Assembly (NCBI GenBank): GCA_044359885.1
Contig: JBIKLI010000114.1
Span: 1 to 12,112, forward strand
Reading direction: 5' to 3'
From: CAIOSQ01 sp044359885
Lineage (GTDB): Bacteria > Pseudomonadota > Alphaproteobacteria > CACIAM-22H2
DNA: 12,112 nucleotides
The position numbers and the translations under genes were made by a program. This document shows positions 6,375 through 12,112 of the stretch, piece by piece; position 1 is the first letter of the stretch, and each line of letters begins with the position of its first letter. Under the pieces are notes generated by a model, which saw only the letters and a program-made list of their open reading frames with translations, was not told the origin of the DNA and ran no database searches.

Positions 6375-6413
6375 CAACCTGCATCACTGACTAGAGCCAA
6401 AGGGAGAGCGAAC

Positions 6414-6794
6414 GTGGCGCGTATCGCTGGCGTCAACATTCCGACCAACAAGCGCGTCCTGATCGCGCTGCGCTACATCTACGGGATCGGTCCGACCAAT
6501 GCCGGCATCATCTGCCAGCAGGCGGGAATTCCGGCCGCGAAGCGGGTCAACCAGCTGAGCGACGACGAGATTCTCCGGATCCGCGAGATCATCGACCGCG
6601 ACTATCAGGTCGAAGGTGACCTGCGTCGCGAGGTCGCGATGAACATCAAGCGCCTTATGGACATGGCGTCCTACCGCGGCTTGCGCCATCGCAAGGGCCT
6701 GCCCGTGCGCGGTCAGCGTACCCACACCAACGCGCGGACTCGCAAGGGCAAGGCGCGTCCCATCGCCGGCAAGAAGATCGCCACGCGCAAGTAA
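6414..6794 (+). CDS. rpsM: 30S ribosomal protein S13
   Basis: S13 sits at the top of the 30S head, forms bridges with L5, and sends its C-terminal tail towards the P-site tRNA. The 126-residue protein begins ARIAGVNIP after the initiator and shows IYGIGPTNA (22-30, the helix-hairpin-helix region), the DLRREV segment (69-74), and the conserved basic motif RGLRHRKGLPVRGQRTHTN (88-106) with ARTRKG before a lysine-rich tail. Translation starts at GTG 6414. AGGGAGAG at 6401-6408 provides a strong ribosome-binding site, and no ATG in this frame fits the S13 N-terminus. It is the first gene after the internal promoter. The stop is TAA. Confidence 0.97.
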   Translation: MARIAGVNIPTNKRVLIALRYIYGIGPTNAGIICQQAGIPAAKRVNQLSDDEILRIREIIDRDYQVEGDLRREVAMNIKRLMDMASYRGLRHRKGLPVRGQRTHTNARTRKGKARPIAGKKIATRK

Positions 6795-6848
6795 GCTTGC
6801 GTCGGCGGATTCGATCGAAGCCCAGGCCAGGAAAGCGAAGGAACGACC

Positions 6849-7259
6849 ATGGCGGACCAGAAGAAATCGGCGGGTGGCGCCTCGGCGCGTCCGCGGCGTC
6901 GCGAACGCAAGAACATCTCGTCGGGCGTCGCGCATGTGAACGCCAGCTTCAACAACACGATGATCACGATCACCGACGCTCAGGGGAACACCATTTCCTG
7001 GTCGTCGTCCGGCCTTCAGGGCTTCAAGGGCAGCCGTAAGTCGACCCCCTTCGCCGCCCAGATGGCGGCCGAGGATGCCGGCAAGAAGGCGATGGAGCAC
7101 GGTGTGCGGACGCTGGAGGTCGAGGTCAAGGGGCCCGGTTCGGGTCGCGAATCGGCGTTGCGCGCGCTTCAGTCGGTCGGCTTCCTTATCACCTCGATCC
7201 GCGACGTGACGCCGATCCCGCACAACGGGTGCCGGCCGCCGAAACGTCGGCGCGTCTGA
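6849..7259 (+). CDS. rpsK: 30S ribosomal protein S11
   Basis: S11 lies on the 30S platform near the mRNA exit and the E site. The 136 residues include a basic, flexible N-terminus (about 1-21), then NISSGVAHVNASFNNTMITITD (starting at 22), WSSSGLQGFKGSRKSTPFAAQ (51-71), VKGPGSGRESALRAL (93-107) and the hallmark C-terminus DVTPIPHNGCRPPKRRRV (119-136). AAGGAA at 6838-6843, 5 nt upstream, fixes ATG 6849. It lies 54 nt after rpsM with no gene or obvious signal between. In E. coli rpsD would follow; here it is absent and rpoA comes next. Confidence 0.98.
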   Translation: MADQKKSAGGASARPRRRERKNISSGVAHVNASFNNTMITITDAQGNTISWSSSGLQGFKGSRKSTPFAAQMAAEDAGKKAMEHGVRTLEVEVKGPGSGRESALRALQSVGFLITSIRDVTPIPHNGCRPPKRRRV

Positions 7260-7367
7260 GCCTGCGGGCACCGCCCGTGCGCCGGCGACAGCGCCGGGCG
7301 ATTCTGCGATGACAAGGCCGGCGCGCGGATCAGCGCGCGCGGCGCAGCCAACGAGGGACATGCATCC
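7260..7367 (+). promoter_or_regulatory. Structured rpsK-rpoA spacer
   Basis: This 108-nt spacer lacks a gene. Three compact GC hairpins lie one after another. The first pairs 7264-7269 with 7273-7278 (loop ACC, one wobble). The second pairs CCGGCG 7282-7287 with CGCCGG 7292-7297 (loop ACAG). The third pairs GCGCGCG 7321-7327 with CGCGCGC 7334-7340 (loop GATCAG). None is followed by a T-run, and no promoter pair is visible. The rpoA ribosome-binding site GAGGGA (7353-7358) is downstream of the third stem. The hairpins could set the ratio of rpoA to ribosomal protein synthesis or mRNA processing; this is inference, and GC-rich sequence makes short stems likely by chance. Confidence 0.45.
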
Positions 7368-7371
7368 GTGA
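7309..7371 (+). other. 20-codon open frame overlapping the rpoA start
   Basis: An ATG at 7309 opens a 20-codon frame (an Arg/Ala-rich peptide ending in DMHP) whose TGA at 7369-7371 overlaps the rpoA GTG at 7368-7370 as GTGA. That 4-nt overlap is a common form of translational coupling. There is no convincing Shine-Dalgarno sequence before 7309. A second in-frame ATG at 7360 lies 1 nt after GAGGGA, too close to use it. I do not claim it is a gene; chance is the simplest explanation in such GC-rich sequence. Confidence 0.15.
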
Positions 7372-8387
7372 TCCAGAAGAATTGGAAGGAGCTGATCAAG
7401 CCCAACAAGCTGGACATCCAGCCGGGCGAAGATCCGAAGCGCGAGGCGACGATCGTCGCCGAGCCGCTGGAGCGTGGCTTCGGGCTGACGCTGGGCAATG
7501 CGCTGCGGCGCGTCCTGCTGTCGTCGCTGCAGGGAGCCGCGATCACCTCGATCAAGATCGACGGCGTACTGCACGAGTTCTCCTCCGTGCCGGGGGTGCG
7601 CGAAGACGTCACGGACATGGTGTTGAACATCAAGGCCGTGGCGCTGCGGATGCATGGCGAGGGGCCCAAGCGGATCCATCTCAAGGCAACCGGCCCCGGC
7701 GAGGTGACCGCCCGGCAGATCGAGACCGGCCATGATATCGAGGTCATGAACCCGGATCTGGTGATCTGCACTCTCGACGACGGCGCCAAGCTGGCGATGG
7801 AAATGATGGTCGAGACCGGCAAGGGCTATGTCGCCGGGACGACCAACCGTCCCGCCGACGCGCCGATCGGGCTGGTGCCCGTGGATGCCTTGTTCAGTCC
7901 GGTGCGCAAGGTGTCCTACAAGGTCGAGAATACCCGCGTCGGTCAGGTGACCGACTATGACCGTCTGGCGATGTCGGTCGAGACCAACGGCGCCGTCACG
8001 CCGGAGGACGCCGTCGCCCTGGCCGCGCGCATTCTGCAGGACCAGTTGAAGCTGTTCGTCAATTTCGAGGAGCCGCAGGCCGAGCGGCCCGCGACCGCCG
8101 AAGCTGTCGACCTGCCGTTCAACAAGAACCTGCTGATGAAGGTCGACGAGCTGGAGCTCTCGGTTCGGTCGGCGAACTGCCTCAAGAACGACAACATCAT
8201 CTATATCGGCGACCTCGTTCAGAAGACCGAGGGCGAGATGCTGCGGACCCCGAATTTCGGCCGCAAGTCGCTGAACGAGATCAAGGAAGTCCTCGGCAAC
8301 ATGGGTCTCGGCCTGGGGATGAAGATCACGAACTGGCCGCCCGAGAACATCGAGGAACTCGCCAAGAAGCTCGAGGAGCCGTACTGA
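7368..8387 (+). CDS. rpoA: DNA-directed RNA polymerase subunit alpha
   Basis: Alpha dimerises to start RNA polymerase assembly and contacts UP elements and activators through its C-terminal domain. The 339 residues match the usual length. The N-terminal domain (about 1-235) contains GFGLTLGNALRRVLLSSL (37-54), and VEDV-region equivalent EFSSVPGVREDVTD (70-83). A short linker (236-250) follows, then the C-terminal domain with SVRSANCLK (265-273; R268 corresponds to the DNA-contacting R265 of E. coli) and NFGRKSLNEIKEVL (296-309). Translation begins at GTG 7368 with GAGGGA at 7353-7358, 9 nt upstream. The upstream ATG at 7360 is out of frame with rpoA and stops after three codons. Confidence 0.98.
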   Translation: MIQKNWKELIKPNKLDIQPGEDPKREATIVAEPLERGFGLTLGNALRRVLLSSLQGAAITSIKIDGVLHEFSSVPGVREDVTDMVLNIKAVALRMHGEGPKRIHLKATGPGEVTARQIETGHDIEVMNPDLVICTLDDGAKLAMEMMVETGKGYVAGTTNRPADAPIGLVPVDALFSPVRKVSYKVENTRVGQVTDYDRLAMSVETNGAVTPEDAVALAARILQDQLKLFVNFEEPQAERPATAEAVDLPFNKNLLMKVDELELSVRSANCLKNDNIIYIGDLVQKTEGEMLRTPNFGRKSLNEIKEVLGNMGLGLGMKITNWPPENIEELAKKLEEPY

Positions 8388-8427
8388 GGCCCCGGGTTTC
8401 GCGAAGATCATCACGGAGTAAAGTGAC

Positions 8428-8877
8428 ATGCGCCATGCCGTCGCCGGCCGCAAGCTCGGCCGAACCACCAGCCATCGCAAGGCGACTTTCGCCAACATGG
8501 CAGCTGCCCTGATCCGCCATGAGCAGATCAAGACCACCTTGCCGAAGGCCAAGGAACTTCGCCCGGTCGTCGAGCGGCTGATCACGCTCGGCAAGCGCGG
8601 CGGGCTTCATGCCCGGCGGCAGGCGCTTGCCATGCTGCGCGACGACGAATTGACCCGCAAGCTGTTCGGTTCGCTCGCGGCGCGATATGCGGCGCGCAAG
8701 GGCGGCTATACCCGTGTCCTCAAGGCGGGCAACCGTTACGGAGACATGGCGGCGATGGCGGTGATCGAACTCGTCGATCGCGACGTCGACGCCAAGGGCA
8801 AGGCCGATCGCGAGCGCGTCGCCGCAGAGGCTGCGGTGGCGGAGCAGGCTCGTGGCGAGGCGGCACCGGTCGCCTGA
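8428..8877 (+). CDS. rplQ: 50S ribosomal protein L17
   Basis: L17 lies near the peptide exit tunnel of the 50S subunit. The N-terminus MRHAVAGRKLGRTTSHRKA (1-19), NMAAALIRHEQIKTTLPKAKELRPVVERLITLGKRG (23-58) and GGYTRVLKAGNRYGDMAAMAVIELVD (92-117) are diagnostic. After about residue 118 comes an Ala/Glu/Lys-rich tail of some 30 residues. This makes 149 residues in all, longer than E. coli (127) but usual for alphaproteobacteria. GGAG at 8415-8418 lies 9 nt before ATG 8428. It is the last gene of the ribosomal cluster and is followed by an intrinsic terminator. Confidence 0.97.
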   Translation: MRHAVAGRKLGRTTSHRKATFANMAAALIRHEQIKTTLPKAKELRPVVERLITLGKRGGLHARRQALAMLRDDELTRKLFGSLAARYAARKGGYTRVLKAGNRYGDMAAMAVIELVDRDVDAKGKADRERVAAEAAVAEQARGEAAPVA

Positions 8878-8885
8878 CCCAGGCC

Positions 8886-8903
8886 GCCGGGCGTCCGCCC
8901 GGC
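8886..8903 (+). other. Hairpin just after rplQ, without T-tract
   Basis: GCCGGGC (8886-8892) and GCCCGGC (8897-8903) form a perfect 7-bp stem with loop GTCC, 8 nt after the rplQ stop. There is no T-run after it, so it is not a terminator by itself. It could act as a 3' stabilising stem or slow polymerase before the true terminator at 8920-8948. Confidence 0.4.
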
Positions 8904-8919
8904 ATCGCAAGGCGAGACG

Positions 8920-8948
8920 AGGCAGGCCGCTTGCGGCCTGCCTTTTTT
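8920..8948 (+). terminator. Intrinsic terminator of the ribosomal protein cluster
   Basis: GGCAGGCCG (8921-8929) and CGGCCTGCC (8934-8942) form a perfect 9-bp GC-rich stem with loop CTTG, followed at once by six T (8943-8948); A8920 can pair with the first T. This is a textbook Rho-independent terminator for the + strand. On the other strand no T-run follows the stem, so it works in one direction. It separates the rplQ transcript from the protease gene. Confidence 0.93.
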
Positions 8949-9033
8949 CGTTCCTGGCGCCGGGGTGGGCCCAGCGGCGCCGTGCGCCGCGAAGCCTATG
9001 GATTCCGGCGGCCGCGTTCAGCAGACTTCCATC

Positions 9034-10437
9034 ATGGTCATGCCGATCCTGCTGCGTCCCTTCGCCATCCTTGCCGCGATCGCCCTGGCGGGGCTTCTTT
9101 CCGGGGCGACCGCCGCCCAGAACCGCGTGGTTCCGCCAGGGCGCGCGGAACTCCAGTTTTCCTTCGCGCCGGTCGTGCGCAGCGCCGCGCCGGCCGTGGT
9201 CAACATCTATACCGGGCGGAACATCTCGCCCTGGATGATGACCGACCCGAATTTCCGGCAGTTCTTCGCCGATCAGGCGCCGCGCCGGGTCCAGAACTCG
9301 CTCGGCTCGGGCGTCATCGTCGATCCGTCGGGTATCGTGGTCACCAACAACCACGTCATCGCCAAGGCCGACGAGATCAAGGTCATCCTCGCCGACCGGC
9401 GCGAATTCGAGGCCAAGGTGTTGCGCGCGGACGAGCGCACCGACCTGGCGGTTCTCCGGATCGAGGATCCGGGCGGCCGGCTTCCGGCGCTCGCCTTCGC
9501 CGATTCGGACGACATCGAGGTCGGCGACGTCGTGCTGGCGATCGGAAACCCGTTCGGCGTGGGTCAGACGGTGACGCTCGGCATCGTCTCGGCCCTGGCC
9601 CGGACGCAGGTCGGGATCACAGACTACCGGTTCTTCATCCAGACCGACGCCGCCATCAATCCCGGAAACTCCGGGGGGGCGCTGGTGGGCGCCGATGGAC
9701 GACTGATCGGCATCAACACCGCGATCTACAACCGGGAGGGCGGCGGCGGGTCGCTGGGGATCGGGTTCGCGATCCCTTCCAACATGGTGCGCGCCGTCGT
9801 CTCCGGCGCCGGAGCCGGCCAGCGGCTGGTCCGGCCCTGGTTCGGCGTCAACGGCGAAAGCATCACCGCCGAACGTGCGCCGGCGTTGGGATTGTCGCGG
9901 CCGATCGGCGTCTTCGTGCGCGACATCCACGATGGCGGACCGGCCGATCGCGCCGGCATCCGCCGCGGCGACGTGATCGTGCAGATCGACGGTCGCGAGG
10001 TGCAGGATGTCGAGGCGCTTCGCTTCCGGATCGCCACGCATGCGGTCGGGCAGAGTGTCGCGATCGGGATCCTGCGCGACGGACGCGACCGGACAGTGTC
10101 GGCGACGCTGGTGCCGCCGCCCGAGACGCCGCCGCGCGACCTGACGGCGCTGCGCGGCGACCAGCCCTTGTCGGGTGCCGTCGTCGCCAATCTGTCGCCG
10201 GCCCTGGCCGACGAGATGATGCTCGATACCGAGGCGCGCGGCGTCGTCGTGGTCGATGTACGCCGCGGGTCTCCCGCGCAGCGCCTGGGCCTTCAGCCCG
10301 GAGATCTGGTGCTCCGGATCAACGATCGCGACATGCGCAGCACGGAAGATGCTCGCCGGCTGACCGCGCTGGCGTTGCCCTGGCGCCTGCAGCTGCGGCG
10401 CGGCGAGCGGGTTCTGCAGGTCGTGGTGGGGCGCTGA
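9034..10437 (+). CDS. Periplasmic Do-like (HtrA/Deg) serine protease with two PDZ domains
   Basis: This is a S1C-family protease that in related bacteria degrades or refolds damaged envelope proteins. From ATG 9034 it has 467 residues. A signal peptide covers about 1-28 (MPILLRPF, a long Ala/Leu core, then GATAAQN). The trypsin-like domain has the catalytic triad H107 (VTNNHVI), D137 (TDLAVLRI) and S213 (INPGNSGGAL). PDZ1 spans about 268-362 (PWFGVNGE; GGPADRAGIRRGDVI) and PDZ2 about 379-467 (GSPAQRLGLQPGDLVL). The start is uncertain: in-frame alternatives are ATG 8998, ATG 9040 and GTG 8965, none with a good ribosome-binding site. I prefer 9034 because it gives a compact signal peptide. degP or degQ cannot be decided, so no symbol is given. 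No clear promoter is visible after the rplQ terminator. Confidence 0.94.
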   Translation: MVMPILLRPFAILAAIALAGLLSGATAAQNRVVPPGRAELQFSFAPVVRSAAPAVVNIYTGRNISPWMMTDPNFRQFFADQAPRRVQNSLGSGVIVDPSGIVVTNNHVIAKADEIKVILADRREFEAKVLRADERTDLAVLRIEDPGGRLPALAFADSDDIEVGDVVLAIGNPFGVGQTVTLGIVSALARTQVGITDYRFFIQTDAAINPGNSGGALVGADGRLIGINTAIYNREGGGGSLGIGFAIPSNMVRAVVSGAGAGQRLVRPWFGVNGESITAERAPALGLSRPIGVFVRDIHDGGPADRAGIRRGDVIVQIDGREVQDVEALRFRIATHAVGQSVAIGILRDGRDRTVSATLVPPPETPPRDLTALRGDQPLSGAVVANLSPALADEMMLDTEARGVVVVDVRRGSPAQRLGLQPGDLVLRINDRDMRSTEDARRLTALALPWRLQLRRGERVLQVVVGR

Positions 10438-10439
10438 GG

Positions 10440-11753
10440 ATGGCGGCGCGCGGGCCGGCGCCGGCGGGCCTGTTCGCGAGGCCGGGTCAGCGGCCGCTGG
10501 CGGACCGGCTGCGGCCGTCGCGGCTGGAGGATGTCGTCGGTCAGGAGCACCTGACGCTTGGCGACGGGCCGATCGCCCGCATGGTCCGCGATCGCCGGCT
10601 GGCTTCGATGATCCTGTGGGGTCCGCCCGGTTGCGGCAAGACGACGATCGCGCAGTTGCTGGCCGGCGTCGCCGACCTCGATTTCGTGGCGTTGTCCGCG
10701 GTGATGACCGGGGTGCCGGACCTGCGGCGGGTCTTCGCCGAGGCTGCCGCGCGGCGCGACGCGGGACGCGGGACGCTGCTGTTCATGGACGAAATCCATC
10801 GCTTCAACCGTGCCCAGCAGGATTCCTTCCTGCCCCATGTCGAGACGGGAACGGTGACGCTCGTGGGGGCGACCACCGAGAACCCGTCCTTCGAGCTGAA
10901 TGCGGCGCTGCTGTCGCGCTGCCAGGTCCTGGTCCTCAAGCGTCTGGACGACGCGGCGCTCGAATCCCTGCTTGCGCGCGCCGAGTCCGAACTGGGCCAT
11001 GGCCTGGCGCTCGACCCCGAAGCGCGGGCTGCGTTGCGCGCGATGGCGGATGGCGACGGGCGATATCTTCTCAATCTGGCCGAAGAAGTCTCGCATCTAC
11101 CGGCTGCCGCGCCGCTCGACACCGCACGGCTCGCCGCGCTGATCCAGAAGCGCGTGCCGATCTACGACAAGGCACAGGAGGGGCACTACAACCTGATCTC
11201 GGCGCTTCACAAGTCGCTGCGCGGATCGGATACGGATGCAGCGCTCTACTGGCTGGCGCGGATGCTGGCCGGCGGGGAGGACCCGCTTTTCATCGCCAGG
11301 CGGCTCGTGCGTTTCGCGGTCGAGGATGTCGGCCTCGCCGATCCGCAGGCGCTGGTGCAGGCGCTCGCGGCCAAGGAATGCTACGACTTTCTGGGCTCGC
11401 CGGAGGGCGAACTGGCGCTGGCGCAGGCCGTGATCTATCTCGGGACGGCGCCCAAATCGAACGCGGCCTATGCCGCGTTCGGCGCGGCGCGGCGTGCGGC
11501 GGCGGAGTCGGGATCGCTGATGCCGCCGATGCATATCCTGAATGCACCGACCGCGATGATGCGCGATCTGGGCTACGGCAAGGGATACGCCTACGACCAC
11601 GATGCGCCCGACGGTTTCTCGGGACAGAACTACTTCCCCGACGGCATGCCGCGCCAAGGCTTCTACCGGCCCGTCGCGCGCGGGTTCGAACGGGAGATCG
11701 CCAAGCGGCTGGAATACTGGTCGCGGCTGCGCGCCGAGCGCGGCGGCAGCTGA
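10440..11753 (+). CDS. rarA: Replication-associated recombination ATPase RarA (MgsA)
   Basis: RarA is a cytosolic AAA+ ATPase of the clamp-loader/RuvB-like group that acts at stalled replication forks and binds SSB. The 437 residues are the normal length. After the LADRLRPSRLEDVVGQEHL start typical of the family come Walker A GPPGCGKT (61-68), Walker B LLFMDE (113-118) followed by IHRFN, sensor 1 around GATTENPSF (143-151), and the arginine finger R160 in LLSRC. The C-terminal MgsA part shows HYNLISALHKSLRGSD (249-264), RRLVRFAVEDVGLADP (287-302) and PPMHILNAPT with MMRDLGYGKGY. ATG 10440 is 2 nt after the protease stop. The adjacent GAGG is too close to be a good ribosome-binding site, so coupling is likely. 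Confidence 0.96.
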   Translation: MAARGPAPAGLFARPGQRPLADRLRPSRLEDVVGQEHLTLGDGPIARMVRDRRLASMILWGPPGCGKTTIAQLLAGVADLDFVALSAVMTGVPDLRRVFAEAAARRDAGRGTLLFMDEIHRFNRAQQDSFLPHVETGTVTLVGATTENPSFELNAALLSRCQVLVLKRLDDAALESLLARAESELGHGLALDPEARAALRAMADGDGRYLLNLAEEVSHLPAAAPLDTARLAALIQKRVPIYDKAQEGHYNLISALHKSLRGSDTDAALYWLARMLAGGEDPLFIARRLVRFAVEDVGLADPQALVQALAAKECYDFLGSPEGELALAQAVIYLGTAPKSNAAYAAFGAARRAAAESGSLMPPMHILNAPTAMMRDLGYGKGYAYDHDAPDGFSGQNYFPDGMPRQGFYRPVARGFEREIAKRLEYWSRLRAERGGS

Positions 11754-12112
11754 TGCCGGCCACGCCTTTCGACGAGGTCTGGGCGATCGACTGGAGCGGC
11801 GCCCGTGGGCGGCTTACGGGGATCGCGGTCGCACGCCTCGGTTCGGACGCCATTGCCCCGGCGTTGGTGCCGCCGCCGGGAGGCGCCCCCTGGACCCGCG
11901 CGGCCGTCGTCGACCTTCTCGTTGCGGCGATCGGGCAGGGGCGGCGCGTCCTTGCCGGTTTCGACTTCGCCTTCGGCCTTCCGGCAGAAGTGCTGCCGGC
12001 GCTCGGTCTGGCCGGTTGCCGCGATCTGCCTTGCGTGTGGCGACATGTCGACCAGGCCTGCGCCGGGGCCGCTGACCTGCATGGCGGTCCCTTCGTCGAC
12101 GCGGCGCCGGCG
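11753..12112 (+). CDS. Uncharacterised protein, possibly DUF429-like (RNase H fold), 3' end outside window
   Basis: The ATG at 11753-11755 overlaps the rarA TGA by one base (TGATG), and the frame stays open for 120 codons to the window edge. I do not recognise the gene with certainty. The N-terminus VWAIDWSGAR (9-18), a following short strand (LTGIAVARL), and VLAGFDFAFGLP (67-78) resemble the two aspartate-bearing strands of the DUF429/RNase H-like superfamily, in which D13 and D71 would be acidic-site candidates. There is no signal peptide or membrane segment. Cysteines are at 89, 94 and 103. The one-base overlap implies co-translation with rarA. Function is unknown; the fold suggestion comes from motif memory only, and the C-terminal half is needed to test it. 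Confidence 0.7.
   Translation, partial: MPATPFDEVWAIDWSGARGRLTGIAVARLGSDAIAPALVPPPGGAPWTRAAVVDLLVAAIGQGRRVLAGFDFAFGLPAEVLPALGLAGCRDLPCVWRHVDQACAGAADLHGGPFVDAAPA

Larger units (their letters stand above)
6234..6413 (+). promoter_or_regulatory. adk-rpsM intergenic region: promoter and structured rpsM leader
   Basis: This 180-nt stretch is the longest non-coding gap before rplQ. In order it holds an unremarkable segment after the adk stop, a sigma70-type promoter (6263-6291), a long hairpin (6304-6339), a smaller hairpin (6358-6374), and an A-rich segment with the rpsM ribosome-binding site AGGGAG (6401-6406). No T-tract follows either hairpin, so neither looks like an intrinsic terminator. The arrangement implies that the alpha part of the cluster can be transcribed separately from spc, with a structured leader that could carry translational or stability control. 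The latter is inference. Confidence 0.75.

Noticed and set aside
6323..6394. A 23-codon frame in the rpsM leader starting in the hairpin loop and ending 6 nt before the ribosome-binding site
   Set aside because: Its ATG lies inside a strong stem-loop with no Shine-Dalgarno before it, and the Gly/Pro-rich peptide shows no feature of a known leader peptide.
6384..8594. A 736-codon open frame on the minus strand across rpsM, rpsK, rpoA and part of rplQ
   Set aside because: It is antisense to four firmly identified genes. In GC-rich DNA the antisense frame of real genes is often free of stops. Its translation is compositionally odd and shows no domain I recognise.
8326..10041. A 571-codon minus-strand open frame opposite rplQ and the protease gene
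   Set aside because: Same reason: it mirrors real + strand genes, crosses the terminator, and has a His/Arg/Asp-rich composition typical of shadow frames.
8931..10439. An N-terminal extension of rarA of about 500 residues, open in frame through the whole protease gene
   Set aside because: The extension is Arg-rich and featureless, starts within the terminator, and lies in a different frame over a protease with an intact triad. RarA from ATG 10440 already has full family length.
1..12112. Mobile elements, CRISPR repeats, tRNA or rRNA genes, toxin-antitoxin or defence genes
   Set aside because: I looked for repeat arrays, transposase motifs and cloverleaf-type sequences by eye and saw none. 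The window is almost wholly filled by conserved genes in standard order.

Overview
The window is a high-GC bacterial chromosome segment, and every gene in it is on the + strand. It carries the spc and alpha ribosomal-protein clusters joined end to end: rplN (3' end)-rplX-rplE-rpsN-rpsH-rplF-rplR-rpsE-rpmD-rplO-secY-adk-rpsM-rpsK-rpoA-rplQ. Three further genes follow: a periplasmic HtrA/Do-type serine protease, the AAA+ ATPase RarA, and the 5' part of an uncharacterised gene. Three things point to an alphaproteobacterium: adk sits between secY and rpsM, rpmJ is missing after secY, and rpsD is missing between rpsK and rpoA. The downstream Do-protease/rarA pair and the protein sequences suggest the Rhodospirillales or relatives. 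The order is an inference, not something the sequence proves.

Positions 1-6233 form a tightly packed run of ribosomal protein genes ending in secY and adk. Gaps are 1-43 nt or there is overlap, and there is no terminator, so the run reads as one transcript. It encodes 50S proteins L14, L24, L5, L6, L18, L30 and L15, 30S proteins S14, S8 and S5, the SecY translocon channel, and adenylate kinase with a four-cysteine zinc-type lid.

Positions 6234-6413 are the largest true gap. It holds the one clear promoter in the window (TTGACT, 17 nt spacer, TATAAC) and a long hairpin that would lie almost at the 5' end of the resulting mRNA. This would give rpsM-rpsK-rpoA-rplQ (S13, S11, RNA polymerase alpha, L17) its own promoter besides readthrough from spc. 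The 108-nt rpsK-rpoA spacer holds three small GC hairpins and a 20-codon open frame whose stop overlaps the GTG start of rpoA. A strong intrinsic terminator (8920-8948) closes the cluster after rplQ.

Positions 8949-12112 hold the Do-like protease, rarA (2-nt gap) and a gene starting inside the rarA stop codon and running off the window. They are spaced like an operon. The last gene resembles RNase H-fold DUF429-type proteins but has no assigned function.

Most of the window is conserved housekeeping sequence. I found no mobile element, CRISPR array, tRNA, rRNA, defence system or obvious new system. The points most worth a second look are the rpsM leader, the rpoA leader and the unknown gene at the right edge.
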